Counted from the stretch's first letter, positions 36,665 to 46,166 are shown. The stretch is 64,000 nucleotides of DNA from Nocardia otitidiscaviarum NBRC 14405 (GCF_000308635.1 NZ_BAGD01000106.1:186001-250000); one strand, 5' to 3'. Program-made: numbers and translations. The notes: a model not told the origin generated them from the sequence alone.

Positions 36665-36964
36665 GACACGACGGTAGTTCGCATTCGCGCCGAAGGCAGG
36701 GAATTGGTCGTCGCACGGGGCTCGCGCCGCCGCACGCGGGGCTGTCCGTACCCGCTCGCACCACCGCCGCACGCCGGCTGCGGCCCGCCCGCAAGCCGGG
36801 CCCGCGGTAGCCGCACCCGAGCCGCGAGAGGCAGAGCCAACCAGCCGCATCGCACGCGAGCACACGGTGCAGCACCGCGGACAACAGCCGCATCGCATCC
36901 AGAGCACGGGTGCCGCGCGGCCCGCGCGAGAGCGCACCCTGACAACCTCGAGTACTGTTCAGGT
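36665..36964. other. Divergent arcA-soxR intergenic region
   Basis: 300 bp between arcA (leftward) and soxR (rightward). Very GC-rich, with frames open by composition only. Near the soxR start it contains a SoxR-box-like element described separately. Nothing else is supported. Confidence 0.45.
36946..36963 (+). promoter_or_regulatory. SoxR-box-like element before soxR
   Basis: CCTCGAGTACTGTTCAGG matches the classical 18-bp SoxR box at about 12 positions, including the outer CCT and AGG arms. It ends 1 nt before the soxR ATG, suggesting autoregulation and a very short or absent leader. Confidence 0.4.
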
Positions 36965-37480
36965 ATGCAACACGCGTCATGGCAGGCGAAGGAACTGACG
37001 CCCGGACAACTCTCCGAACGCAGTGGCGTGGCGGTCTCCGCCCTGCACTTCTACGAGCGCGAGGGCCTGCTGCACAGCCGTCGGACCAGCGGCAATCAGC
37101 GCCGCTACCCGCGTGAGACGCTGCGCCGCGTGGCCTTCATCCGCATCTCCCAGCAGGTGGGCATCCCACTGGCGGAGATCCGCAAGGCGCTGGACAACCT
37201 GCCCGACGGCCGTACCCCGACACGCCGGGACTGGGAGACCCTGTCCACGGCGTGGCGCGCCGACCTGGACGACCGCATCGCACAGTTGATCGCGCTGCGC
37301 GACAATCTCACCGGCTGCATCGGCTGCGGCTGCCTGTCACTGGGCACCTGCAAGATCGTCAACGCCCACGATCACCTGGGCGACGAGGGGCCCGGTGCCC
37401 GGGTGCTCGACATCCACGCCGCGGACACCTGTGTCAAACCTGATCCGGAGTGCGCTCCTGCTTCGGCAGAAACGTCGTGA
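36965..37480 (+). CDS. soxR: Redox-sensitive MerR-family activator SoxR
   Basis: 171 residues. N-terminal MerR helix-turn-helix (GQLSERSGVAVSALHFYERE, with NQRRYPRETLRR) and a [2Fe-2S] cluster motif C-x2-C-x-C-x5-C at Cys118, 121, 123 and 129 (GCIGCGCLSLGTC). SoxR senses redox-active compounds through the cluster and activates target promoters. In actinomycetes it usually controls oxidoreductases and exporters rather than soxS. Its 3' end overlaps the convergent SDR gene by 47 bp. Confidence 0.93.
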   Translation: MQHASWQAKELTPGQLSERSGVAVSALHFYEREGLLHSRRTSGNQRRYPRETLRRVAFIRISQQVGIPLAEIRKALDNLPDGRTPTRRDWETLSTAWRADLDDRIAQLIALRDNLTGCIGCGCLSLGTCKIVNAHDHLGDEGPGARVLDIHAADTCVKPDPECAPASAETS

Positions 37481-38303
37481 ACAGGTCGTTGGCCCGGCGC
37501 ATGACGAATTCGTAGGGCCAGGCGAACTTCCGCGCCCACCAGTAGCCGAAGCGGATGTCGAACTGGGTGTGCACCAGGTAGGTGCCCTTCTCCACCGCCC
37601 GCACCATGATGTCGGCCACCTGCTCGGGCTGCTTGGCGTGCCGCCGGAACCGCTTGATCCACGCCTGGATTCGCGGATCGTCGCGATCCGCGCCGACGAT
37701 GTCCACGGTGTGCACCAGGGGTGTGTCCACCGCGCCCGGCACCACCAGGTGCACCGCGATGCCGTGGCGCTCCAGATCGAACCGCAGTACCTCCGACACC
37801 CCCCGCAGCCCGAACTTGCTGGCGCTGTAGGCGGCGTGCCACGGGAAGGCCAGCAGTCCGGCCGCCGAGGACACGTTCACCAGCGCGCCCCCGCGTCCGG
37901 CCGCGACCATGGGGGGCACGAAGTTCTCGATCACGTGGATGGGGCCCATGAGGTTCACGTCCACCATGCGCTTCCAGTGCCGATGCTCCAGGTTCTCCAC
38001 GGTGCCCCAGGTGGATACGCCCGCGATGTTCATGACCACGTCGACGGAGCCGAGCTGCTCGTGCACCTGCTCGGCCCACTCGGTCACGGCCTCGTAGTCG
38101 CTGACATCCAGTGCGCGCGAGTTCTCGACCACCCCGCCTTCGGCGCGCACCTGGTCCACGACCTCGGCGAGGCCCTGCTCGTTCACATCGGTGAGGACCA
38201 GCCGCGCCCCCTTCCGCGCCGCCGCCAGAGCGGTGGCCCGGCCGATACCGCTCGCCGCGCCGGTAATCACAGTCTTCTTGCCGCTGAGCTTACGACCACG
38301 CAC
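37434..38303 (-). CDS. Short-chain dehydrogenase/reductase (SDR)
   Basis: 289 residues from the GTG at 38303; a longer in-frame extension to 38387 lacks a good site. TGAASGIGRATAL cofactor motif, NIAG, NVSSAAGLLAF and YSASKFG catalytic region. A C-terminal extension of about 60 residues (FGYWWARKFAWPYEFVMRR) may associate with membrane, as in mycobacterial SDRs of this size. Convergent with soxR, whose coding region it overlaps by 47 bp. It may be SoxR-regulated, but no box is seen on its side. Confidence 0.87.
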   Translation of the reverse strand: MRGRKLSGKKTVITGAASGIGRATALAAARKGARLVLTDVNEQGLAEVVDQVRAEGGVVENSRALDVSDYEAVTEWAEQVHEQLGSVDVVMNIAGVSTWGTVENLEHRHWKRMVDVNLMGPIHVIENFVPPMVAAGRGGALVNVSSAAGLLAFPWHAAYSASKFGLRGVSEVLRFDLERHGIAVHLVVPGAVDTPLVHTVDIVGADRDDPRIQAWIKRFRRHAKQPEQVADIMVRAVEKGTYLVHTQFDIRFGYWWARKFAWPYEFVMRRANDLFTTFLPKQERTPDQV

Positions 38304-38447
38304 GCTGATCCATCCCTCGAAGTTGACAGCCCTGTCGCAGGGGCACGCTACCCGCGAACAGAGTTGTTCGCCATTGGAAAGTCCCATGACAACGCCCCTA
38401 TTTCCGGGGTCGCGTCGATTTCAACAACCGGACGGCCGTCCAGGTAC

Positions 38448-40304
38448 CTAGCGCGGCGCGGACCCCGGCAGGTCGAGATCCAACGCGATCCGCCCGGCCG
38501 CCAGATGCGCCTGGACCTCCTCGGCGGGCATGGGGCGCGCGATGAGGAATCCCTGGGCGCGATAGCAGCCCAGAGCGACCAGCGTGCGGGCCGCCACGGT
38601 CGTCTCCACACCCTCGCCGACGACGCCGAGACCGAACGAACCAGCAAGCCCAACAATGGATTTCACAATCGCCAGGTCGTCGGCGCTGGCGCCCAGCCGC
38701 TGCACGAAACCCCGGTCGATCTTCACCGCGTCCACCGGCAGCGCCTTGAGGTGCGACAGCGAGGAGTAGCCGGTGCCGAAATCGTCGATGGCGATCTGCA
38801 CGCCCATCCGCTTGAGCCCGCGCAGCGTCACCTGGGTGCGCGCGAGATCTTGCACCACAACATGTTCGGTGATCTCCAGGCAGACCGACGAGCCGTCGAT
38901 GCCGAAGCGACGCAGAATATCCTCCATGGTCTCGACGAAGTCGAGACTCACCAGCTGCACCGGCGACACATTGATGCGAATAACCACATTCGACGCCAGC
39001 CCCCGCCGCCGCCATTTCGCGAACTGTTCACAGGCCGAGCGAATCACCCAGCGCCCCAATTCACCCGCGAGGTTGGTGGCCTCCGCGACCCCCACGAACG
39101 CCCCCGGCGGTAGCAACCCCCGGGTCGGATGCTGCCAGCGCACCAGCGCCTCCAGCGCCACCACCCGCCCGGTCCGCAGATCCACCTCGGGCTGATAGTG
39201 CAACAGCAGCGATCCGTCCGCCACCGCCCCGCGCAGATTCAATTCCACATCGTCCTGGAGTTCGAACTGCGCCCGCATGGCGTCGGTGAACACCGCGACC
39301 CCGTTGCCCCCGCTCGACTTCGCCGACAACAGTGCGTGATCGGCCCGCCGTAGCACATCCGCCACCGTGGTCTCCCCCGGAATCCCCACGGCCACACCAA
39401 CACTCGCTCCCCGACTCACCGATTCCCCACCCACGGTGACCCGCCGCCCGATGAGCTGCCGAATCCGCGCCGCCTCACTCTCCGCCGCCACCGCGTCCAT
39501 CGGCTTGGCCGGCACGATCACGAACTCGTCACCCCCGAGCCGGGCGATCATATCCGCCGGATCCAGATTCTCGCGTAGTCGTGCCGACAGCGTCCGAATG
39601 AAGTTGTCCCCCGCCGTATGCCCGAGAAAGTCGTTGAGCGCCTTCAACCGATCCAGATCGAGGAAGAACGCCGCCACCGGCCCCAGATTCCCGGGCCGCA
39701 ACCGCTCCTCCATATGCTCGAGCAGTGCGCGGCGGTTCGCCAGGCCGGTGAGGTCGTCGTGCATGGCGATGTAGCGCAGGCGGTCTTCGGCCACCACGCG
39801 AGCCTGTAGTTGTGCGAAGAGCGCGGCGATCGCCTTCAGCACATTGATCTCGCGGGTGGACCATTCCCGGTCCCCCTGCTTGATGAATCCCAGCAGCCCG
39901 GTCGATTCGCCGCGCGAGACCAGCGGTACCGCCGCCGTGGACACATTGGCGATGCCGGAGGACCGCGCGATCGTGTCCTGATAGTCGTCGAACGGGTGGC
40001 TGGGGCGCACGATCATGACGTCGAGCTGGTTCTCGCTCATGGCGAACACCGAGTCGGCAGCCTCGAAGTGAATGACCTGTAGGGGGTCCGGCTCGATGGA
40101 GCTGGGACGGTGCGGCCATTCGGCGATCAGTATCGACGCGCGTTTCTCACGATCGGTGTGCCGCAGGTAGCTGAAATCCACGTCGAAGTGTTCGACCAGC
40201 CAGGACAGCACGCGCTCGCTCGCCGCCACCATGGTGGTGGCGTCGACACCCATCAACTCGGAGGCAACCTGGGTCACCAGTGAGTCGAGCGTCCGCCGAG
40301 GCAC
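38448..40304 (-). CDS. GAF-GGDEF-EAL c-di-GMP turnover protein
   Basis: 618 residues. An N-terminal GAF-like sensor (about 15-180) precedes a GGDEF domain with intact ARLGGDEFVIV near residue 255 and an EAL domain with VALEALVRW near 383, NVSPVQL, and DDFGTGYSSL. Both active sites look intact, so it may make and degrade c-di-GMP. Architecture and neighbours match M. tuberculosis Rv1354c. The GTG at 40304, with GGAG 5 nt upstream, is chosen; it starts 17 nt after the moeY-like stop, implying an operon. Confidence 0.93.
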   Translation of the reverse strand: MPRRTLDSLVTQVASELMGVDATTMVAASERVLSWLVEHFDVDFSYLRHTDREKRASILIAEWPHRPSSIEPDPLQVIHFEAADSVFAMSENQLDVMIVRPSHPFDDYQDTIARSSGIANVSTAAVPLVSRGESTGLLGFIKQGDREWSTREINVLKAIAALFAQLQARVVAEDRLRYIAMHDDLTGLANRRALLEHMEERLRPGNLGPVAAFFLDLDRLKALNDFLGHTAGDNFIRTLSARLRENLDPADMIARLGGDEFVIVPAKPMDAVAAESEAARIRQLIGRRVTVGGESVSRGASVGVAVGIPGETTVADVLRRADHALLSAKSSGGNGVAVFTDAMRAQFELQDDVELNLRGAVADGSLLLHYQPEVDLRTGRVVALEALVRWQHPTRGLLPPGAFVGVAEATNLAGELGRWVIRSACEQFAKWRRRGLASNVVIRINVSPVQLVSLDFVETMEDILRRFGIDGSSVCLEITEHVVVQDLARTQVTLRGLKRMGVQIAIDDFGTGYSSLSHLKALPVDAVKIDRGFVQRLGASADDLAIVKSIVGLAGSFGLGVVGEGVETTVAARTLVALGCYRAQGFLIARPMPAEEVQAHLAAGRIALDLDLPGSAPR

Positions 40305-40320
40305 GTTGTCTCCGATCTCA

Positions 40321-42465
40321 CTAACCGCGGGTGTCCGCGTCCGGTACCGGAAGTCGCCGGCTGCGGACCGTGGCATCGGCCGCGTAGCTCAAGCGCAGCA
40401 CCAATGCCATGGTCTCGTGCTCAGGCACTTCCAGTAGGTCAAGGAAACGGCCCTGAAGTGACGTTAGTGTATCGGCGAACTCCGGGGAAACCGTGGACAA
40501 CTCCGCCGGCCGCCGAGCGAAAAGGAAGACTGGCGATACCGGCTGAACGGCCAAACCGTACCGCTCAGCCTCGATCCACACCCGCTGCACGACCTCACCG
40601 GCACGGGCATACCCGGCTAGTTCGTCTCGATCGTCGGGCGCAGGCATACAACAAGTCACGGCGACGACGGCCGAACTCGACAGCACCCGGTCGCGGGTGT
40701 ACGAACCCAGCGCCGCGCCACCGTCGAATGCCCGCACACGGGCCATGACGTCGGCGCGTCGTACGAGATCGATTGTTGCCGCTTCGTAAGGGGCGAACTC
40801 CATACTACGCAGGTCCAGACCCGTGCGTAGATCGTCGCCGGTACCGCGCAACTCGGCGAACATCTCCTCATGCATCCGGGGCGTCAGGTACCGACAGCGG
40901 TCGGCCGCGCCCAGCAGATCCGCAGCCGCTGTCACCGCAGGCCGGGTGGCGGCCCACCGCAGCGACCCACCGGCAGCCTCGGCAACCCCCGCGATACCGG
41001 CCAGGACATCGGCATCCAGCGCAGCGCCCGTTCCGAAGTGCCGGTTGGTGTGGCGATCGAGAATAGCCGGGTAGTCGCGCGCGAGGGCCGGGTCGCTGCC
41101 GTCACCCAACGCGAGTACCGCGGTCAGTGGCACAGGCCCGTCCGTCAGCAGTCGACTGGAACCGAGCAGCCCTGCCGAGGCTGCGGCCACTCGCGCGTTG
41201 TACAGCGCCGCGCCGACCGCGAGCGCGCTCCCGCGGTATCCGATATCCATGGCAGTCGATCGCTGCGGCGCGAGAGCGATTTCGACACCGTCGACGGTGC
41301 GTCGTAGCGTCCAAGGCTGCGCGTTACCACCGGACGGTGCCCGCTGCGCGGCCACCAGCACCGCGGCGACCCCGCTGCGCTGCTTCGACTGCGGCTCATC
41401 GTCCGCCCAAGCGGCGTCGCCCGGCGGAACCGGCTCGACGATCGCATCGAGGCAACTCTCCAGATCAACGCGGGTGCGACCGGAGGGCAGCTTCCCTCCG
41501 ACTCCAATGCGCCGCACGGCCGCCGCGGCGATCGCCGCCCCCAAATGCACATCACCGCCCAATTGCGGCCAACTCGAGATGGTTTCACCGACCTCGACCA
41601 AACTGGCCGCCATCGATACCGAGAAGCCCGCAGCGTCGAGAATCCGTACCACGTGCGGTGCCTTGTCACGGTTCGACAATCCACGCAAGTCCGCAGCGCG
41701 CGTATCGCCGAGCAAACCATGGAAGGGCGAACGGGAGGGTTCCAGGTCGAACCTCTCCACATCGAGCAGACCACGGTCGCTGGTATCCATGATGACCGGG
41801 ATGGCGTGCCGACGCGCGGCCTCCCGCACCACGAGCTTGATGTCCAGGGAGTCACATTCCTCGACGACGAGGGACAGGCCGTCCAGGAAGACGTCCACAT
41901 TGTCGCTATCGATGCCGCCCGTGAAGACCTGTACCGGTAGGTAGGGGTCGAGCTCAGCAACTCTGCGGGCAGCTACCACGGCCTTGTTCAGACCGATATC
42001 GAACAGGCTTCCCGGCAAACGGTTCAAATTGGATAGCTCGACAGCATCGAAATCAGCAAGACGCAACTCACAGCATGTGCCCTCCATCACGAGTACATGC
42101 GCGATGGAATGACCGACGCTCTGTCCGACGATGCCGATCTTTTGCCGCGCGAGGATTTCCTGCTCGCCCCGCGTGATTTTGTTCCTATTTCGGTCCAAGC
42201 GAATCGTTCGCATCGTCTCGGGTCCCGGCAGGCCGAGCACCAGCCCCCGCCACGGGTAGTAGACCCAGCGATCGCAATCGGCGGGTTCCACCCGCGTCGG
42301 CCTGTCCGCCAACCCACCGAACTCGGTGTGCAGCAAACCCCGCAAGTCACGAAAGACAACGGCGGGGTCGGCCCGCAACCGTGCCAGGTCCGCAGCGTTC
42401 GCAGGGTCGGATTCGTCGAAGAACAGCGGCCGATACTGTTCGGCCGCAGGATCACCGGTCGCCAT
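40321..42465 (-). CDS. moeY: ThiF/E1-like and nitroreductase-like fusion protein (Rv1355c-type)
   Basis: 714 residues. The N-terminal half is an E1/ThiF/MoeB-like adenylating domain: IGIVGQSVGHSIAHVLVMEG near residue 110 and LADFDAVELSNLNR. The C-terminal half is a nitroreductase-like flavin domain opening with AAQRAPSGGNAQPWTLRR near 375. M. tuberculosis Rv1355c, labelled MoeY, has the same length and layout and also precedes the GGDEF-EAL gene. The molybdopterin label rests only on the E1 domain; the E1-plus-flavin pairing recalls peptide-heterocycle enzymes. Real function unknown. The upstream GNAT-like gene stops 3 nt before its start. Confidence 0.88.
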   Translation of the reverse strand: MATGDPAAEQYRPLFFDESDPANAADLARLRADPAVVFRDLRGLLHTEFGGLADRPTRVEPADCDRWVYYPWRGLVLGLPGPETMRTIRLDRNRNKITRGEQEILARQKIGIVGQSVGHSIAHVLVMEGTCCELRLADFDAVELSNLNRLPGSLFDIGLNKAVVAARRVAELDPYLPVQVFTGGIDSDNVDVFLDGLSLVVEECDSLDIKLVVREAARRHAIPVIMDTSDRGLLDVERFDLEPSRSPFHGLLGDTRAADLRGLSNRDKAPHVVRILDAAGFSVSMAASLVEVGETISSWPQLGGDVHLGAAIAAAAVRRIGVGGKLPSGRTRVDLESCLDAIVEPVPPGDAAWADDEPQSKQRSGVAAVLVAAQRAPSGGNAQPWTLRRTVDGVEIALAPQRSTAMDIGYRGSALAVGAALYNARVAAASAGLLGSSRLLTDGPVPLTAVLALGDGSDPALARDYPAILDRHTNRHFGTGAALDADVLAGIAGVAEAAGGSLRWAATRPAVTAAADLLGAADRCRYLTPRMHEEMFAELRGTGDDLRTGLDLRSMEFAPYEAATIDLVRRADVMARVRAFDGGAALGSYTRDRVLSSSAVVAVTCCMPAPDDRDELAGYARAGEVVQRVWIEAERYGLAVQPVSPVFLFARRPAELSTVSPEFADTLTSLQGRFLDLLEVPEHETMALVLRLSYAADATVRSRRLPVPDADTRG

Positions 42466-42468
42466 GAC

Positions 42469-43206
42469 CTACGCCGACCCTCCCCGACATGCGGTGTGGG
42501 CATACCCATGCACCAAACACCCTGACAACTGGTCGGTTTCGGAGTCGATGAGGACCATCTGCGAAGGTTCCGCAACGGACCGGAGGTTCTGCAAATCCCA
42601 CCACATCGGAACGGTCCGGTAGCGCTCATCCGGATAGGGAACGGCGGGAACCCACCACGCGATGACGCCGCCCGCGGTGCGATACCGGTCAGCGGCATGC
42701 GAGGCGGCAGTCCCGAGCCCGTAGCGCGCACCGAGCAGCCTCGTGAGATGGACGGCGCCCCTAGGGATCGCGGCGCCGAGTTCGACCCGATGCTCGGTAT
42801 CACGGGCGACCCAAGCCGCCTTCAATTCGACGACGCCCGCCGGAATCCGCTCGGCGATCATCCTCCGGAATTGGGCTTCGCCGGGATGTCCCGACCACTC
42901 CAGCAGGGCAGCGGCCTCGTCGACATGCCGGTACGGCCGCTGCGCACGCAGGCCCGCGACCACCTGGCCTTCAGCATCGATGGCCGTCATGAACAGGGCG
43001 GTGGAATGCCCGTCGATCACATTGTCGTAATCGAGAGCAACATCGACGCCGTAGTGCCGGTAAACGCCCAGCGCTCCGTCGATGTTGCGACGCCAGAGCC
43101 GCGGATGCGCCTGCGGCGTGCCGATGTAGAACATGCACCCCGACGGCTCATCTCTGAATCGCAGCAAGTCCGGACCTATGCTTTCCGCGATCACATCGAC
43201 AGCCAT
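42469..43206 (-). CDS. GNAT/autoinducer-synthase-like protein of the moeY operon
   Basis: 245 residues. The segment TALFMTAIDAEGQVVAGLRAQ resembles the central strands of N-acyltransferases of the GNAT and LuxI type, and YPDERYRTVPMWWDLQ is characteristic but unassigned. I do not recognise a named family, so the acyltransferase reading is weak. The gene heads a three-gene operon with the E1/nitroreductase fusion and the c-di-GMP enzyme: 3 nt and 16 nt separate the reading frames. GTG or ATG start at 43206 (ATG reads MAVDVIAES). Confidence 0.65.
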   Translation of the reverse strand: MAVDVIAESIGPDLLRFRDEPSGCMFYIGTPQAHPRLWRRNIDGALGVYRHYGVDVALDYDNVIDGHSTALFMTAIDAEGQVVAGLRAQRPYRHVDEAAALLEWSGHPGEAQFRRMIAERIPAGVVELKAAWVARDTEHRVELGAAIPRGAVHLTRLLGARYGLGTAASHAADRYRTAGGVIAWWVPAVPYPDERYRTVPMWWDLQNLRSVAEPSQMVLIDSETDQLSGCLVHGYAHTACRGGSA

Positions 43207-43459
43207 ACAGTTCCTACTCCGTTGCTACGCGACATATCGCGCCACTACACACTCTCGTCCCGATACGCTCATGCATCCAGCGCGCGCGACGCAGGCACCT
43301 AGGGGAGTATCCGCCACGCACATGGAATTGTCCAGGCGTCTGGCAAATCTCCCGAAACCCTCATGTGCATGCGGAAACTTCGCCCGGTCAGATCATTGCT
43401 ATCAGTCACGAAATACAACCACAAGACTGGTTGGTTCCAATTTAGTTAACTAGCAGCTA

Positions 43460-43894
43460 TCAGATCAGGATGGAGATGAAGAGCTCCACCTCGGAGGTGC
43501 CGCGCCAGATCTCGATCTCCTCGCGGTAGGCGCGGGTGATCTCCGCCGATGCCGTCGCATCGTCGACCTGGGCCCAGACGTCCTCGACCGGATCGTGATA
43601 GTCGCCGTTGGGTTCGAAACGGGCGTACACGCCCTTGGGAACCTTGATCAGCACATCGCCGACGGGCACCTCGTGCACGTCGGGGTACTCGTAGGACACC
43701 AGCACGTTGTAGTTGCCCGCCGGATCCGGCACGTAGACGGTGGCCAGCGGCGGTTCGAGGCCGTTGCGCTCGCGCAGCCGGTCGCGCAGGAACTCGATGA
43801 GCTCACTGTTGCTCACCTTGAAGCTGGGCCGGACCCGCGGCACCACCAGGCCGCCGTAGATCGCGCCGGGGCGCACCACGATCGAATAGCTCAT
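43460..43894 (-). CDS. GyrI-like small-molecule-binding domain protein 2
   Basis: 144 residues from an ATG that overlaps the stop of the gene before it (ATGA). The pattern VPVGDVLIKVPKGVYARFEP followed by DPVEDVWAQVDD and a terminal VELFISI strand fits the stand-alone AraC effector-binding/GyrI-like fold. No DNA-binding domain. It pairs with the paralogue at 43891-44334; together they may form a heteromeric ligand-binding protein. Confidence 0.78.
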   Translation of the reverse strand: MSYSIVVRPGAIYGGLVVPRVRPSFKVSNSELIEFLRDRLRERNGLEPPLATVYVPDPAGNYNVLVSYEYPDVHEVPVGDVLIKVPKGVYARFEPNGDYHDPVEDVWAQVDDATASAEITRAYREEIEIWRGTSEVELFISILI

Positions 43895-44334
43895 GAGGCT
43901 TCGACCGCCAGATACAGGTCGATCTTGTAGGCGTGCGGATAACACTCGAAGTCGCCGGTGTAGGTGCGTTTGATCTGCTTGTGCTCCTCGGCGAACGCGA
44001 TCTGGGTCCAGAGATCGGTCATGATCTGCGGGAAGTTGCCGACCGAGGAGAACCGCGCGTACGTGCCGCGCGGCAGCCGCGCCACCACATGCCCCCGGGT
44101 GACCTCGTCGAACGAACCGCACTGGTAGCCGACGATCTGCGTGTTGTAGGTGCCGAGTTCGGCCGCGAAGTCGGTGTAGGCCGCCGCCAGCGGGCCGCCG
44201 AGTTCCTGATGCAGCACCGCCGCCCAGGCCACCTCCAGATCGTGGTCGCGCAGTTCACCGAGCGCGCGTTTCGGACTGCGCACGGGCAGACCGGCAACCC
44301 ACGTCTCGTCCCGCTCGACGATCTCAAACTGCAT
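43891..44334 (-). CDS. GyrI-like small-molecule-binding domain protein 1
   Basis: 147 residues. FEIVERDETWVAGLPVRSPK at the start, VVARLPRGTYARFSSVG in the middle, and YKIDLYLAVE at the end are typical of the GyrI-like/AraC_E_bind fold, as in SbmC and BltR C-terminal domains. It is followed by a translationally coupled paralogue with the same closing strand. The ligand is unknown. Confidence 0.8.
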   Translation of the reverse strand: MQFEIVERDETWVAGLPVRSPKRALGELRDHDLEVAWAAVLHQELGGPLAAAYTDFAAELGTYNTQIVGYQCGSFDEVTRGHVVARLPRGTYARFSSVGNFPQIMTDLWTQIAFAEEHKQIKRTYTGDFECYPHAYKIDLYLAVEAS

Positions 44335-44460
44335 GGAAGAAACTCTCTCGAGGTGTGATCGCATGGGCAGGTGCGCAATCCGTATTGCCCGCGTCGGCCA
44401 GCATCGACATGCTATCAACCGAGTTAGCCCAGCCTTGGCGACACGACCGCGAGCAGGGTG

Positions 44461-45138
44461 TCACGGTGCGTCGGGCGCCGCGTCCCGGCGGCGATGCGGA
44501 CGGGCCAGCGGGGCGCGCCAGTGCAGGCGCAGTGCGGCCACCCGCACGCCGAAGGCGACCGCGCCCGCGAGCGCGCCCGTCCAGTAGGTGTAGACGCCGA
44601 AATACAGCAGTGTCGCCGTGGCGGCGGCCCCGACCAGCGCCGGGATGGCGTAAACCTCCTCGTCGGGACGCAGAATGCTCGGGGTGCGTCCGGCCAGTAC
44701 ATCGCGGACGACACCGCCGCCCACCGCGGTGAGCACGCCCAGCGCGGCGGCCGAGAAGGCCGACAGTCCGTGGTGGTAGGCGGTGACGGTGCCGGTGACG
44801 CAGAAGCTGGCGAGGCCGACCGCGTCGGCCATGGCGAGCGGGGTGCGAACGAGTCGCCGCGGCGGGTGCCAGAAGAAGATGATCAGCGCGGCCAGCAGCG
44901 CGGTGGCCGGATAGCGGAGATGGACGAAGGCCGCCGGTGGCGTCGCCCCGATGACGAGATCGCGCATGATGCCGCCGCCGAGTGCGGTGCAGACGGCCAG
45001 CACGGCAATACCGACCAGGTCGTATCTCTTGTGGACTGCCAGCAGCGCACCGGACACGGCAAAGGCGAAGACCCCCAGCAGATCTCCCACCTCCTGTGCG
45101 ATACCGGCCGCACCGCCCAGCTCCGCCAGGTAGGCCAT
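44461..45138 (-). CDS. TRIC-type (UPF0126/YadS) membrane channel
   Basis: 225 residues from the ATG at 45138 (GGAGGG 7 nt upstream). Two homologous three-helix repeats with glycine-rich motifs: FAFAVSGALLAVHKRYDLVG with GGGIMRDLVIG in the first, and FCVTGTVTAYHHG with GGGVVRDVLAGRTP in the second. These are the UPF0126 signatures, a family of trimeric cation channels. An upstream in-frame ATG would add a poorly conserved 32 residues. Confidence 0.9.
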   Translation of the reverse strand: MAYLAELGGAAGIAQEVGDLLGVFAFAVSGALLAVHKRYDLVGIAVLAVCTALGGGIMRDLVIGATPPAAFVHLRYPATALLAALIIFFWHPPRRLVRTPLAMADAVGLASFCVTGTVTAYHHGLSAFSAAALGVLTAVGGGVVRDVLAGRTPSILRPDEEVYAIPALVGAAATATLLYFGVYTYWTGALAGAVAFGVRVAALRLHWRAPLARPHRRRDAAPDAP

Positions 45139-45248
45139 GTACGCACCCTCCATGTCGCAAATATTCGGCAATCGGGCTAAGTATGCCCGGATGCCCGATT
45201 TCGGCCTGTCATGGGACGGTGTTGCGGGCGGCATGGTTGGCTGGAACC

Positions 45249-45965
45249 GTGTTCCGCACGATCTCCGACATGGAGGACGACCTCGTCGAGTGCCGAGCCT
45301 GCCCGCGTCTGGTGGCGTGGCGGGAACGGGTCGCCGACGAGAAGCGCGCGGCCTTCCGCGACGAGGCGTACTGGGGTCGGCCGGTGCCCGGATACGGCCC
45401 GGACGATGCGAAACTGCTGGTGGTCGGCCTGGCTCCGGCCGCGCACGGCGGCAATCGCACCGGACGGATGTTCACCGGGGACCGCAGCGGCGACGTCCTC
45501 TACGCCGCCATGCACGCCGTCGGCCTCGCCAATCAACCGACCGCCGTACACCGCGGCGACGGCCTGCGCCTGCTCGGCGCCCGCGTCACCGCACCCGTCC
45601 ACTGCGCCCCGCCCGACAACAAACCGACCACCACCGAACGCGACACCTGCCGCCGCTGGCTGATAGCCGAACTCGACCTCCTCGCCCCCACGCTGCGCTC
45701 GATCGTGGTCCTGGGCGGCTGGGGCTGGCAGGCCCTGCTTCCGACCCTCGCCCAATCCGGCTGGGCACTACCGAAACCCAGACCCAAGTTCGGCCACGGC
45801 GTCCACACCACCATCACCCCCGCCCACCCCGACCGCACACCCCTGCACCTGTTCGGCAGCTACCACGTCAGCCAGCAGAACACCTTCACGGGCCGCCTGA
45901 CTCCGGCCATGCTGGAAGCCGTGCTGGCCGAGGCGAAATCGGCCGCGGGTCTCGATGATCGATAA
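45249..45965 (+). CDS. Uracil-DNA glycosylase, type 5 (UdgB-like)
   Basis: 238 residues. VVGLAPAAHGGNRTGRMFTG is the family-5 active-site motif, and HVSQQNTFTGRLT is the C-terminal motif. Cysteines in ECRACPR and later (VHCAPPDN, RDTCRRW) can hold the [4Fe-4S] cluster of these enzymes. It removes uracil and some other deaminated bases from DNA, of use in high-GC genomes. GTG 45249 and ATG 45270 are both possible starts. It is divergent from the TRIC gene. Confidence 0.92.
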   Translation: MFRTISDMEDDLVECRACPRLVAWRERVADEKRAAFRDEAYWGRPVPGYGPDDAKLLVVGLAPAAHGGNRTGRMFTGDRSGDVLYAAMHAVGLANQPTAVHRGDGLRLLGARVTAPVHCAPPDNKPTTTERDTCRRWLIAELDLLAPTLRSIVVLGGWGWQALLPTLAQSGWALPKPRPKFGHGVHTTITPAHPDRTPLHLFGSYHVSQQNTFTGRLTPAMLEAVLAEAKSAAGLDDR

Positions 45966-46166
45966 CCGGTACGGCGATCGCCGAAGTTCCGGCCGCTGAT
46001 GGCGTGTGCGCGGCTGGCGGTCCATCCGGTCGCGGACGACTTCGCGACCGCCGTGCCCTACTCGCCCATCGCGGGCGTGGCTTCGACGGGTGCTGGTGGC
46101 GGCTCCGGCGGCGGGCGTGATCGGTAGTCCGGTCGGCCACGCGGCGCGGCTCGTTACGATGCGGGC

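Noticed and set aside
43207..43459. Gene in the less GC-rich gap before the GNAT-like gene
   Set aside because: Only short frames exist and none has start signals; it probably holds the promoter of the moeY operon.
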